This document shows, one piece after another, positions 22,702 to 30,749 of a stretch of 35,704 nt of DNA. The translations under genes were made by a program, and so were the position numbers. Origin of the DNA: Verrucomicrobiota bacterium (lineage in GTDB: Bacteria; Verrucomicrobiota; Verrucomicrobiia; Limisphaerales; JACQFS01); assembly GCA_016199935.1 (NCBI GenBank), contig JACQFS010000072.1, positions 1 through 35,704 on the forward strand. Reading direction: 5' to 3'. Position 1 is the first letter of the stretch. Every line of letters starts with the position of its first letter. The notes under the pieces are model-generated. The model saw nothing but the letters and a program-made list of their open reading frames with translations, was not told the DNA's origin and did not search any database.

Positions 22702-24102
22702 TCAGCGCAAAAACTCCTTCGGCATCAGCTTGTGCACCGCGCCCACGATGCGGTCCTCGAGGCCGGGCGCGAAGCGCGTCGGTCGGTCGTAGTAGAGCAT
22801 CGCGGTCGCGCCCTCGTAGCCGCCCTCGGCGAGCACGCGCTCGGACGGGATGTAGCACGGCACGTCGTTGGCGTAGCCGTTGACCCAGAGCCGCTCGGAG
22901 TCGAACTCGCGCTTGAGCCGCAGCGAGTAGTCCACCACGACCTCGCCCGGCAGGAAAACCATCGCGAGGTCGCGACCGAAATTCCAGACCTGCACGAGAT
23001 ACGGGAGCTTGGGCGGCAGCTTCTCGCCGCGGTCGAGCTTCGCGAGCTGCACCTGCGCGTGATAGGCGGTGTTGGCGCCCTTGTCTTTCGCGCGCGTCTC
23101 CCACTCGGCGCGCGTGGGCAACTTGTCGAAGGGCAGCTCGATTTGTTTCGTGCGGCATTCGAGGCGTGAGGTGAGCGGCTTGAGCGTGCCGGCGGCGAGC
23201 CGCTTTGCCTCCGCGCCGAGGGCGTTGCCGTATTCGATGGCGTAGTCGTAAGTGCCGCGCGGGTTCGGGTTCTGGTCCGCGCCGCAGCCGATGGCGGTGA
23301 GCGCGATCGCGCCGGGAAATTCCTTTTCCAAAAATTCCTGCGCGCAGCCGGCCCAGTCGCCGTGGACCTTGTTGAAGCTCACGACGGTGCAATGGCACGC
23401 GTAGCTCGTCAGCACCGCGCGGACCTTGCCGTCGGCGCCGGTGACGCGCAGCGCGGGCAGTGAATGATCCTCGGGGCGGAAGGCGTAGGCGCGGCGGTTG
23501 TGCGCGAAGCTCACGTGGCCGAAACCATAGGCAAGCCTCGACGGCTGACGGTCGGCGAGCGCGGCGAGCGCGACCTGTTCGAGCTTGTCCATCAGCTCGC
23601 GCGAGTAGCGTTCGATGTTCGCCAGGTGCTCCGGCGGAATGTTGGTGCTGAAAAGATTCGGCAAAATGCCGGTGAGCATCGGCGCCGAGTGCGTGTGGCT
23701 GGAGCAGATGGCGACACGGTCATTCACGACTTTGGTTTTCGCGGCGAGACGTTTCACGAGTTCGTCGCGCATCCACGCGGGCACGCCGCAATTGTCCACC
23801 GTCACGAGCACGGCCGGCCCTTCCGCATCCGCGCCGAGCGCGAGCGCCTTGGCGAAGATGCGCTGCTCGACCGCTTCATGCTCGGTGCGGCGGCCGCCGT
23901 AGCCGCTGAGGCGCACCGGATAATCCGGCGTGATGTCCACCTTCGCCGCGCCGACATCCGAAAGGTGAATGGGCGTGACCGTGGCGCGCGCGCGCGGACC
24001 GAGGACGAGGACGAGGACGAGGACGAGAACGAAATGCGGAACGACGCGCACGAGGCACACGGTGAAACGAGCGGGGAGCCGCTTGAGCAATGGAGCATTC
24101 AT
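22702..24102 (-). CDS. Neutral/alkaline ceramidase-like protein (N-terminal domain), secreted
   Basis: The 466-aa protein has a Sec signal with an unusually regular hydrophobic core of alternating Leu-Val (FVLVLVLVLVLG), coded by GAGGAC hexamers. The catalytic domain has VDITPDYPVRLSGYGGR, SSHTHSAPM (Zn-binding His pair), SYACHCTVVS (His) and GCGADQNPNPRG, the metal and nucleophile region of the neutral ceramidase superfamily. The ~130-residue C-terminal immunoglobulin-like domain of true ceramidases is absent. The family hydrolyses N-acyl bonds; many verrucomicrobial members are of unknown substrate, so sphingolipid specificity is not claimed. It is first of its own unit, with A4 upstream. 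Confidence 0.85.
   Translation of the reverse strand: MNAPLLKRLPARFTVCLVRVVPHFVLVLVLVLVLGPRARATVTPIHLSDVGAAKVDITPDYPVRLSGYGGRRTEHEAVEQRIFAKALALGADAEGPAVLVTVDNCGVPAWMRDELVKRLAAKTKVVNDRVAICSSHTHSAPMLTGILPNLFSTNIPPEHLANIERYSRELMDKLEQVALAALADRQPSRLAYGFGHVSFAHNRRAYAFRPEDHSLPALRVTGADGKVRAVLTSYACHCTVVSFNKVHGDWAGCAQEFLEKEFPGAIALTAIGCGADQNPNPRGTYDYAIEYGNALGAEAKRLAAGTLKPLTSRLECRTKQIELPFDKLPTRAEWETRAKDKGANTAYHAQVQLAKLDRGEKLPPKLPYLVQVWNFGRDLAMVFLPGEVVVDYSLRLKREFDSERLWVNGYANDVPCYIPSERVLAEGGYEGATAMLYYDRPTRFAPGLEDRIVGAVHKLMPKEFLR
24001..24030. repeat. GAGGAC hexamer tandem repeat coding the signal-peptide core
   Basis: Four perfect GAGGAC units and one variant (GAGAAC) lie inside the signal peptide of the ceramidase-like gene; on the coding strand they give Val-Leu pairs. 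Copy changes would keep the frame and lengthen or shorten the hydrophobic core. Confidence 0.9.
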
Positions 24103-24169
24103 GGGATGCGCCGAGTCTCGGCAGCCGCCGCGGGTGAGTCAAGCGGGGCGCAATCGTTCCGCGGCGCAC

Positions 24170-24305
24170 GGGCGCATCCGGACACTGCCCCGGACCGCGA
24201 GCCGTCCCGGCTCGCAGCGGCCACTTTGGCGGAACGATCCACAAACTTTTCAAGCCCTGTTCCATTCGCAACCGCTGCGAGCCGGGAAGGCTCGCGGTCC
24301 GCCGG
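24170..24305. repeat. Palindromic element family A, copy A4
   Basis: The outer motif GGGCGCATCCGGACACTGCC and both hairpin arms match copy A1. The ~50-nt core (GCGGAACGATCCACAAACTT region) differs from A1 at only about two positions, whereas A2 and A3 have unrelated cores. It ends just before the stop codon of the DUF2490 gene (24317). Confidence 0.85.
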
Positions 24306-24316
24306 ACTTGCTCCGC

Positions 24317-24994
24317 TCACTTCAGCGACACATCGAACACGGTGTAGAACACATGCATGTCGTTCCACTGGCTGCCCGAGCGGAAATGGTCCCAGAAATA
24401 ATACGTGCGCAATGAAACCTGCTTCGAGAGCCGCCACTCCAACCCGAGCGGCGTGAAGCGGTTCTCGGTGGGGCGACGGAGATTCCAGTCGTAGAAGACT
24501 TCGTCGTTCACAAAAATGGACGTGAGCGGGCCGAGGTGGCTCGTCTCGAACACCAGCTCGGGCCGGTGGCGGGTGCGGTCATTCGTGCCGCGAACCTCGA
24601 CCCAGCGGTGCTCGTAGCGGTTGCGGATGCGGAAGGTGACGTTGGTCGCCACGTGCCAATGCGGATTGGCTTCAAACTCGGCGCGGTGTGTGGACTGCCA
24701 GCGCGTGAGGCCGCTTTTCGCACTGGTCGTTTCCACGTCCACATAGGTGTAGTTCACGCACAGCGTGAGGTTCGTGAAATAGTCGAACTGGAGTTTTTCC
24801 CAAAACGCCATGCCGTCGTGCAAGGTGTGGCTGTCGGTTTTGCGGAACTCGCCGTAGGTGGTGAAGCTCCACGGTGGGAGGTCGAGCAGCTTGAGGCTCA
24901 GGCCGACGCGGTATTGGCAATCGTCCGCGCGAAGGTGGGGCACGCCCGCTATGAGCAGCAGGGACAGGCACGCGATCAACCGGCGCAGTTTCAT
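24317..24994 (-). CDS. DUF2490 outer-membrane beta-barrel protein
   Basis: The 225-aa protein begins with a signal peptide (MKLRRLIACLSLLLIAGVPH, cleavage near residue 23). The rest is built of alternating amphipathic strands with aromatic girdles (LCVNYTYVDVETT, NVTFRIRNRYEHRW, FFYDW-like and VSLRTYYFWDHFRSG) and ends in FTVFDVSLK-type aromatic pattern. This is the DUF2490 pattern, a small barrel of the outer membrane with unknown function. It is monocistronic and divergent from the PHP-domain gene. Confidence 0.8.
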   Translation of the reverse strand: MKLRRLIACLSLLLIAGVPHLRADDCQYRVGLSLKLLDLPPWSFTTYGEFRKTDSHTLHDGMAFWEKLQFDYFTNLTLCVNYTYVDVETTSAKSGLTRWQSTHRAEFEANPHWHVATNVTFRIRNRYEHRWVEVRGTNDRTRHRPELVFETSHLGPLTSIFVNDEVFYDWNLRRPTENRFTPLGLEWRLSKQVSLRTYYFWDHFRSGSQWNDMHVFYTVFDVSLK

Positions 24995-25097
24995 CAGTGG
25001 CCGCGGTTTTTGTCACGGCGTGACGCGGCGCGCAAGTCCGCACTCGGCTCAAGACGGGAGGTTGCCAGACTCCGGGCCGCCGCTACACTCGCGCGCA

Positions 25098-26369
25098 ATG
25101 CATCCCGAAACATTTCTTCGTCGTGGCGCCGGCTGCGTCGTCGCGGCATTCCTGTTCACCCTCACCGTTTCCGCCGCCGAACCGGCGCGCTGGTGGAAGG
25201 GCAACCTCCACACGCACTCGCTGTGGAGCGACGGTGATGACTATCCGGAGATGATCACCGACTGGTATCGGCAGCACGGCTACGACTTCCTCGGCATCTC
25301 CGACCACAACACGCTCCAGAACTCCAACAAGTGGGCAAACGCGGCGAAGGCCAAGGGCGGCCCGGTGGCGCTGGAAAAATATCTCAAGCGCTTCGGCAAG
25401 GATTGGGTCGAGCAACGTGACGGGGAGAAGGGCAAAGAGGTGCGGCTGAAAAGACTCGAAGAGTATCGCGGCAAGTTCGAGGAGCCGGGGAAATTTCTGC
25501 TGATGCAGTGCGAGGAACTCACCGACCGCTACAAGACTTCGCCCATCCACATGAACGTCCACAACATCCAGGAGCGCATCGCACCGCAGGGCGGCGACAG
25601 CGTGCTCGAGGTGATGCAGAACAACGTGAACGCCGTTTTCGCGCAGCGCGAGCGCACGGGCGTGCCGATGATTCCGCACCTGAACCACCCGAACTTCGGC
25701 TGGGGCGTGACGGCCGAGGAACTGGCGCAGGTGAAACGCGAACGCTTCTTCGAGGTCTATAACGGCCATCCGACCGTCCATAATTCCGGCGACTCCGTTC
25801 ACGCGAGCACGGACCGCATCTGGGACATCGTGCTGACGCAGCGGCTCGGGCAACTCGGGCTGGAGCCGATGTTCGGCATGGGCACGGATGACGCGCATCA
25901 TTACCACAAATTCTCGGCGACCAACTCGAACGTGGGTCGCGGCTGGATTTTCGTGCGCGCCACGGAGCTGACGCCGGAGAAACTCATCGCGGCGATGGAG
26001 GTGGGGGATTTTTACGCGTCATCCGGCGTGACGCTGAAGGAAGTGAAGCGAAGCCAGAGCGAGTTGACGCTCGAAATCGCTGCCGAGCCGGGGGTGACCT
26101 ACGTGACCGAGTTCATCGGCACGCGCAAGGGCTACGACGGCAAGAGCGAGCCGGTGCGCACGGCCAAGGGCGACGCCATCCGCGTGACGCACCGCTACAG
26201 TGGCGACATCGGCAAGGTGCTCGCGACGGTGAAGGGGACGAAGGCGGGCTACGCGCTGAAGGGGGATGAACTTTACGTGCGCGCGCTGGTGACTTCCTCG
26301 AAGCCGAAGAAGGATTCAAACGAGCAACCCGAGTTCGAGCGCGCGTGGACGCAGCCGGTGGTGAAGTGA
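25098..26369 (+). CDS. Secreted PHP-domain metal-dependent phosphoesterase-like protein
   Basis: The 423-aa product has a signal peptide (residues 1 to about 25, ending TVSAAEPARW). The PHP motif GNLHTHSLWSDG with H-x-H follows, then FLGISDHNTL (DH), HLNHPNFGWG and GTDDAHHYH, which together make the trinuclear metal site. The C-terminal ~90 residues (TYVTEFIGTRKGYDG onward) look like a small beta domain. PHP proteins hydrolyse phosphomonoesters or phosphodiesters; this exported type is frequent in Planctomycetes and Verrucomicrobiota and its substrate is unknown. ATG at 25098 is chosen because it gives the signal peptide; upstream in-frame codons read through a divergent gap. Confidence 0.85.
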   Translation: MHPETFLRRGAGCVVAAFLFTLTVSAAEPARWWKGNLHTHSLWSDGDDYPEMITDWYRQHGYDFLGISDHNTLQNSNKWANAAKAKGGPVALEKYLKRFGKDWVEQRDGEKGKEVRLKRLEEYRGKFEEPGKFLLMQCEELTDRYKTSPIHMNVHNIQERIAPQGGDSVLEVMQNNVNAVFAQRERTGVPMIPHLNHPNFGWGVTAEELAQVKRERFFEVYNGHPTVHNSGDSVHASTDRIWDIVLTQRLGQLGLEPMFGMGTDDAHHYHKFSATNSNVGRGWIFVRATELTPEKLIAAMEVGDFYASSGVTLKEVKRSQSELTLEIAAEPGVTYVTEFIGTRKGYDGKSEPVRTAKGDAIRVTHRYSGDIGKVLATVKGTKAGYALKGDELYVRALVTSSKPKKDSNEQPEFERAWTQPVVK

Positions 26370-26371
26370 AC

Positions 26372-26479
26372 GGAGCGCAGAGCTCCAGCTCTGCGCGTTC
26401 CAATTTCGTCTTTCGTCCTCAGCTCCATTCTGAAGCCGGAGCCAAACCACCAACACGCGGAGCTGGAGCTCCGCGCTCC
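26372..26479. repeat. Palindromic element family C
   Basis: The left hairpin GCGCAGAGCT-CC-AGCTCTGCGC is a perfect palindrome. The right hairpin GCGGAGCT-GG-AGCTCCGC is also perfect. The two arms differ by a compensatory A-T to G-C change in the stem. The ends are GGAGCGC and GCGCTCC. It lies between the convergent PHP and cytochrome genes; only one copy is in the window. Confidence 0.85.
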
Positions 26480-26484
26480 AAACA

Positions 26485-26513
26485 AAAAAGCCCCCGGGTT
26501 TCCCGGAGGCTTC
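26485..26513 (-). terminator. Rho-independent terminator for the cytochrome gene
   Basis: On the minus strand this reads AAGCCTCCGGG-AAA-CCCGGGGGCTT followed by TTTTG: a stem of about 11 bp with one G-T pair, a 3-nt loop and a T run. It follows the cytochrome stop by about 25 nt. Confidence 0.85.
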
Positions 26514-26538
26514 GACATTTATCTGACTCGGCCCGCGT

Positions 26539-26952
26539 TTACTTCGCGCCCTGGTCAATCCACGCGCGGACGAGGCCGATCTGGTCCTTGGTCAGCGCGG
26601 GATATTTGTCGCGCTTGTCCGTGGGCGGCATCTCCATGTCCTTCACGAGATCCGCGGTCATGTGGACGAGCGGGCTCTTGGCGCTGTTGCCGGCGACGAC
26701 ACCCTTGCCTTCCTTGCCGCCCTTGAGGATGGCCGCGAGGCTTTCCATGCTGTATTTGCCCTTGGGCTTTTCGCCGCTGTGGCACTTCACGCACGACTTC
26801 TCGAAGATCGGCTTGATCTGCTTGTCGTAGGTGACGCCGGCCGTCTTGGCGGCGGCGGGAAGTTTGGCGGCATCGCCGAGTTCGAGTTCGGCGAGGGCTG
26901 CGGTGGTGAACGCGGCGGAGATTCCGAGGGAGAGGATGAGTTTGGTTTTCAT
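26539..26952 (-). CDS. Planctomycete-type c-type cytochrome, secreted
   Basis: The 137-aa protein has a signal peptide (MKTKLILSLGISAAFTTAAL) and one haem-binding CVKCH motif in IFEKSCVKCHSGEKPKGK. A distal Met ligand is likely in KDMEMPPTDK, followed by LTKDQIGLVRAWIDQGAK. The family (cytochrome c, PSCyt1-like) is typical of Planctomycetes and Verrucomicrobiota. It should carry electrons in the periplasm. It lies downstream of a Gfo/Idh/MocA oxidoreductase and a TIM-barrel isomerase on the same strand, and the 45-nt gap suggests cotranscription. Confidence 0.9.
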   Translation of the reverse strand: MKTKLILSLGISAAFTTAALAELELGDAAKLPAAAKTAGVTYDKQIKPIFEKSCVKCHSGEKPKGKYSMESLAAILKGGKEGKGVVAGNSAKSPLVHMTADLVKDMEMPPTDKRDKYPALTKDQIGLVRAWIDQGAK

Positions 26953-26997
26953 GGTGGTTTTAACTTAGCGTTTCAGACTGTTTGGATCGAGAAAGAT

Positions 26998-28155
26998 TCA
27001 CTTCACCCGCCTGGCCTGCTTCACCTTGGTCCACTTGTGGGACTTGGCAGAGTCGAGCACGGCGTCCACGACGTAGTCGGTGGCGAGGCCGTCGTTAAAG
27101 TTCGGGCGCGCGCCCTTGCCGTTCTCGAGGCCGGCGATGAACTCGACCACCGCGTGGACGAAGCTGTGCTCGTAGCCAAGCTGAAGGCCGGGCACCCACC
27201 AGTTGCCGCAATACGGATGATCGCCGTCGCTGACGTGGACGCTCTTCCAGCCGCGCTCGGTGCCGACGTCCTTGTGGTCGAAAATCTGGAGGCGATGCAG
27301 GTCGTGCAGATCCCACTTGAGGCTCATGTGTTCGCCGTTGATCTCGAAAGTGTAGAGCGCCTTGTGCCCGCGGGCGTAACGGGTGGACTCGAACAGGCCG
27401 AGCGAGCCGTTGTTGAAGTGGCAGAGGAACGAGCACGCGTCGTCAATGGTGACCTTCTGCACTTTGCCGGTGAGCGTGTGCTTGCGCTCCTTGATGAACG
27501 TCTCGGTCATGGCGGTGACGTCCTTGATGCCGCCGTTGAGCCAGAGGGCGGTGTCAATGCAGTGCGCGAGCAGGTCGCCGGTGACACCGCTGCCGGAAAC
27601 CTTCGCGTCGAGCCGCCAGAGGCCGGCACCGCCCTGCGGGAGTTCGGGGCTGATGGTCCAGTCCTGGAGAAAGTTGGCGCGGTAGTGGAAAACTTTTCCG
27701 AGCTTGCCGGCGTCAATGAGTTGCTTGGCGAGCGTGACGGCGGGGCAGCGGCGGTAGTTATACCAGACCATGTTCGGAATGCCGAATTTGTCCACGGCCT
27801 TGACCATCTGCTCAGCTTCCTTCGAGTTCAGTGCGAGCGGCTTCTCGCAAAAAATCATTTTGCCGGCCTTGGCGGCGGCGATGGCCTGCTCGGCGTGGAG
27901 GTTGTTCGGCGTGGCGATGTCAATGACATCAATGTCGTCGCGCGCGATGAGTTTCCGCCAGTCCGTCTCGATGGACTTGTAGCCCCACTTGTCCGCGAAG
28001 GCCTGCGCGGCGGCGGCGTCCCGGCCGCAGACGGCCTGAAGGACGACCTGGTAGCTGGAGGGGAAGAAATGCCCGACCTGGGCGAAGGCGTTGCTGTGGG
28101 CGCGGCCCATGAAGCCGTAGCCGATGAGGCCGATGCGGAGTGGTTTCTTTGGCAT
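26998..28155 (-). CDS. Gfo/Idh/MocA family oxidoreductase
   Basis: The 385-aa protein starts [20 protein letters not shown], an NAD(P)-binding Rossmann fold, with the signature [10 protein letters not shown] (the EKP motif) in the first domain. The second domain has [17 protein letters not shown] and [20 protein letters not shown], the conserved substrate and catalytic stretch. No Tat signal is seen, so it is cytoplasmic. The family oxidises or reduces sugars, inositols or their derivatives; the adjacent TIM-barrel isomerase-like gene supports polyol or sugar metabolism. It lies between the TIM-barrel gene (96 nt upstream, with palindrome E in between) and the cytochrome gene. Confidence 0.92.
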   Translation of the reverse strand: MPKKPLRIGLIGYGFMGRAHSNAFAQVGHFFPSSYQVVLQAVCGRDAAAAQAFADKWGYKSIETDWRKLIARDDIDVIDIATPNNLHAEQAIAAAKAGKMIFCEKPLALNSKEAEQMVKAVDKFGIPNMVWYNYRRCPAVTLAKQLIDAGKLGKVFHYRANFLQDWTISPELPQGGAGLWRLDAKVSGSGVTGDLLAHCIDTALWLNGGIKDVTAMTETFIKERKHTLTGKVQKVTIDDACSFLCHFNNGSLGLFESTRYARGHKALYTFEINGEHMSLKWDLHDLHRLQIFDHKDVGTERGWKSVHVSDGDHPYCGNWWVPGLQLGYEHSFVHAVVEFIAGLENGKGARPNFNDGLATDYVVDAVLDSAKSHKWTKVKQARRVK

Positions 28156-28171
28156 GGTGATTTGTGAGTTG

Positions 28172-28235
28172 CCCGCGAATCACGCGAAAGGCGCGAAGGC
28201 GGATTCAGTTTCGTGTGGTTGGCGTGATTCGCGGG
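28172..28235. repeat. Palindromic element family E
   Basis: CCCGCGAATCACGC at 28172-28185 is perfectly inverted as GCGTGATTCGCGGG at 28222-28235, with a 36-nt spacer. It fills the gap between the TIM-barrel and Gfo/Idh/MocA genes. The arms contain only short self-complementary cores (CGCG/CGCG). One copy in the window. Confidence 0.8.
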
Positions 28236-28251
28236 AAAATTTCCGGGAAGG

Positions 28252-29298
28252 CTAAAGCGTGTTCCACCCGTGCTGCTCGCGGACGTTGATCATCGAGGCG
28301 AGGATGTTGTTCCACGTCTCCTGCTGCTTCATCACGGCGTTGGGGAACATGCAGCCGTCCCAGCAGATGTGCGCAAACTTTTTGGTGAGCGCGCCCTTCT
28401 CGTCGCGCAGCCAGAAGCCGGCGTGGTGCGGGATGTTGAGCTTGCCGTTGGGATCGTTGACCTGGCAGTGCTTGCCGGTCTTGTCGTGGCCGCCGGAGCC
28501 TTTGACCGTCGCGTCGTTTTGCGCGACGTGGAAATCAATCGTCCACGGGCGCAGCGCGGCGGTGAGCGTGGCGAGCGCCTTGTCGAGGGCCTTCTTGTCC
28601 TTCCAATCGTAGCCGGCAGGGAGAATGGCGTCCTGCTCGGCGTTGAAGCCCATCGTGTAGAGGAGCGTGTGCGCCATGTCGGCCTGAAAGCCGACGGTCT
28701 GCGGGCGGTCCACGAGTTCAAGAAGCTTCACCATCTCGCGCCACGAGTGCATCGCGCCCCAGCAGATTTCGCCCTCGGCGGCGAGGCGTTCCCCGTGATC
28801 CTCGGCGACGGTCGCGGCTTCGCGGAAGGTTTGCGCGATGAGCTTCGTGTTGCCGATGGGGTCCTTGTCCCAGTCGCTGACGCTCGCGGCGGAATCAATG
28901 CGCACGATGCCGTAGGGGCGGATGCCGATTTCGCGGAGCCGCCTGGCGATGCGGCAGGCCTTGCGCACGGCGGTGACGAAGCCGGCGCGCTTGCCTTCGT
29001 CGCCCATCGCGTTGCCATCGAACCACACGGGCGCGACCACCGAGCCGACGGTGAAACCTTTGCCGGCAATCTTGTCGGCGAGCGCCTTGATGCCGTCGTC
29101 GCTGATGTCAATCGAGACGTGCGGGTCGTAGAGAAAAATGTCCACGCCATCGAACTTCACACCGCCGACCTCGGCCGCGGCGGTGAGGTCGAGCATGGTG
29201 TCGAGGTCAATGGACGGCTCTGCGCCCTCGCCGCCTTTGCCGACGAGGCCCGGCCACATGGCGTTGTGGAGTTTTGGAAACAGGTTCTTGGCACTCAT
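28252..29298 (-). CDS. Xylose-isomerase-like TIM barrel protein (sugar isomerase/epimerase family)
   Basis: The 348-aa protein starts [20 protein letters not shown] and carries [64 protein letters not shown] and [20 protein letters not shown]. Acidic and His residues at the barrel ends are consistent with a divalent-metal site. This is the AP-endonuclease-2-like fold of sugar isomerases/epimerases (COG1082). Substrate unknown; next to a Gfo/Idh/MocA enzyme it probably belongs to sugar or inositol turnover. An upstream in-frame start at 29373 exists, but ATG at 29298 gives the normal family start. Confidence 0.85.
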   Translation of the reverse strand: MSAKNLFPKLHNAMWPGLVGKGGEGAEPSIDLDTMLDLTAAAEVGGVKFDGVDIFLYDPHVSIDISDDGIKALADKIAGKGFTVGSVVAPVWFDGNAMGDEGKRAGFVTAVRKACRIARRLREIGIRPYGIVRIDSAASVSDWDKDPIGNTKLIAQTFREAATVAEDHGERLAAEGEICWGAMHSWREMVKLLELVDRPQTVGFQADMAHTLLYTMGFNAEQDAILPAGYDWKDKKALDKALATLTAALRPWTIDFHVAQNDATVKGSGGHDKTGKHCQVNDPNGKLNIPHHAGFWLRDEKGALTKKFAHICWDGCMFPNAVMKQQETWNNILASMINVREQHGWNTL

Positions 29299-29431
29299 GG
29301 TCTTGCTTTGGAAATGCGAGCAAAGGATTAGCAGCGGCCTGCGCAAACAGGCAATGCCAAAGTGGCGGATCAACCCGTCGAGCGTGCCTTACGCGGGCCG
29401 AACGCGGCATCCAGCCGCTGTGTTTACTGCC

Positions 29432-29986
29432 TTACGCGAAGTCGTGCTCGTCACTCCGCACGATGAGCACCGGGCACGGCGCGTGGCGGACGACACGCTC
29501 GGCGGTGCTACCGAGGAGCGCGTGCTTGATGCCGGTGTAGCCGTGGGTGGCGATGATGAGCAGGTCGGTGTCGGCGGCCTTGGCCGCGTCGCAGATTTCC
29601 CGCCACGAACGGCCGAGGCGCAGCACGGTGTCCGCCTTCACGGTCTTGCCGAGATCCTTCGCGAGCGCGTCGAGGCGGCCGCGGATTTCCTCCATGCGTT
29701 TCTCGTCCAAGTCCTCGGTGGCGAGCGGAACGTAACCGAGCTCGGCGGGATAAAGCATCGGCTCGACGACGTGGATGAGCGTGATGCTGGCGCCAAACTG
29801 CTCGGCAAAGACACGGGCGTAGCGGAGCGCCTGGTGCGACGGCTCGGAGAAATCGAGCGGCACCATGATCTTGCGGATGTGAACCTTGAGCGGCGCGAGT
29901 TCGATGATGGGCGCGGTGGCGCGGCGGTGGCCGGCGCGGTCGGTGACGACGACGGAGACGGAGGTTTTTTTGTTTTTGGTTTTCAT
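29432..29986 (-). CDS. Universal stress protein (UspA family)
   Basis: The 184-aa protein has a basic N-terminal extension (MKTKNKKTSVSVVVTDR, about 35 residues), then the single Usp domain: KIMVPLDFSEPSHQALRYA, ASITLIHVVEP and the nucleotide-binding region THGYTGIKHALLGSTAERV with PCPVLIVR. The GX9G(S/T) part is intact, with Ala replacing the first Gly of the G2XG element, so ATP binding is likely. It follows the CBM48-like gene by 47 nt on the same strand. Both proteins begin with a similar M-K-x-K-N-K-K leader. Confidence 0.9.
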   Translation of the reverse strand: MKTKNKKTSVSVVVTDRAGHRRATAPIIELAPLKVHIRKIMVPLDFSEPSHQALRYARVFAEQFGASITLIHVVEPMLYPAELGYVPLATEDLDEKRMEEIRGRLDALAKDLGKTVKADTVLRLGRSWREICDAAKAADTDLLIIATHGYTGIKHALLGSTAERVVRHAPCPVLIVRSDEHDFA

Positions 29987-30033
29987 AGGGGGGATCCTTC
30001 GGTTCGGCTGACGTCAAAAACCTAGCACATATT

Positions 30034-30336
30034 TCACATTGCGGCCCGGCTCGCAACGGTCACCACACTGTTTACGCCGCCGAACGGATTGGGAACGGTC
30101 GCCCGCGCACCGGGATCGGGCCACCACTGGCCGTCCACAACGAAGAGGTATTCGTGGGCACCCGGCGGCAGCGCGAGATCCTTGGCCCAGCGTCCACCGC
30201 CGAGGTCAATCATTGGCGAGGCGGCGGGATGCCAGTCGTTGAAGGAGCCGGCGACGCAGACTTCGCGCGCGGCGGTGGCGGCAAGTTCGAAATGAACCGC
30301 CGCCGGGACTTTCGGTTTTTTGTTTTTGGGCTTCAT
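30034..30336 (-). CDS. Small CBM48/AMPK glycogen-binding-like protein
   Basis: The 100-aa protein is a single early-set domain: VHFELAATAAREVCVAGSFN, DWHPAASPM, RWAKDLALPPGAHEYLFVVD and GQWWPDPGA. This is the glycogen-binding module of isoamylase N-domains and AMPK beta, with conserved Trp and the G-SFNDW motif. It has no catalytic domain, so it probably binds glycogen or an alpha-glucan and tethers or regulates a partner. The N-terminus is Lys-rich (MKPKNKKPKV). The Usp gene follows 47 nt downstream, suggesting one stress-related transcript. Confidence 0.85.
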   Translation of the reverse strand: MKPKNKKPKVPAAVHFELAATAAREVCVAGSFNDWHPAASPMIDLGGGRWAKDLALPPGAHEYLFVVDGQWWPDPGARATVPNPFGGVNSVVTVASRAAM

Positions 30337-30521
30337 GGTGTTGTGGGGTGTTCGGGTGTGAACTTGGACGCCGTTGGCCCGTCCGGCATTTCAGATCTTG
30401 GCAAAGCGTGGCTGAATCTTGCCGGACGCGCGCGGCGGTCCGGAAGCGCCAAGCCAAAAATGTCACCACCTTTGGCAAAGAACGGAGAGGGCGGCGGGCG
30501 GCGTTGAGTTATCGAACGGGC

Positions 30522-30728
30522 ATGAAAACCGACCTCCTTGCCCGTGAAACGTCGGCTCCGGCCCGGTGGCCGGGCCGCGCCGTAAACCAGCCCAGTCTGG
30601 CCGGGGCGACCACGCCTCCACGGGCGACGCAGCCGCCGGCGGAATTGGTCGGCGAAGAGCTGACCGGGTGGCTGGCGGATTTCCTCTCGGGCAATGATCC
30701 GTGCGAACCACACACCGGCGACTGCTGA
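30522..30728 (+). CDS. Short hypothetical protein with Cys at the C-terminus
   Basis: A 68-aa open frame from ATG 30522 ends 21 nt before the radical SAM gene on the same strand. It has a Pro/Ala-rich middle (AGATTPPRATQPPAELVG), a short amphipathic helix (EELTGWLADFLSG) and ends NDPCEPHTGDC, with both Cys near the C-terminus. No family is recognised and no obvious ribosome-binding site supports it strongly. Position directly before a radical SAM gene makes it a possible small substrate or partner. It could also be a chance frame in GC-rich DNA. Confidence 0.4.
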   Translation: MKTDLLARETSAPARWPGRAVNQPSLAGATTPPRATQPPAELVGEELTGWLADFLSGNDPCEPHTGDC

Positions 30729-30749
30729 GGCGCCGGCCACTTTTTAACG

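Noticed and set aside
26662-28167. Plus-strand open frame (about 501 codons) opposite the cytochrome and Gfo/Idh/MocA genes
   Set aside because: Spans the real gene boundary and the 45-nt gap; Val/Gly/Asp-rich antisense sequence without motifs.
30009-30016. TGACGTCA palindrome upstream of the universal stress gene as an operator
   Set aside because: A single 8-bp palindrome in GC-rich DNA is too weak, and no second half-site or known regulator supports it.
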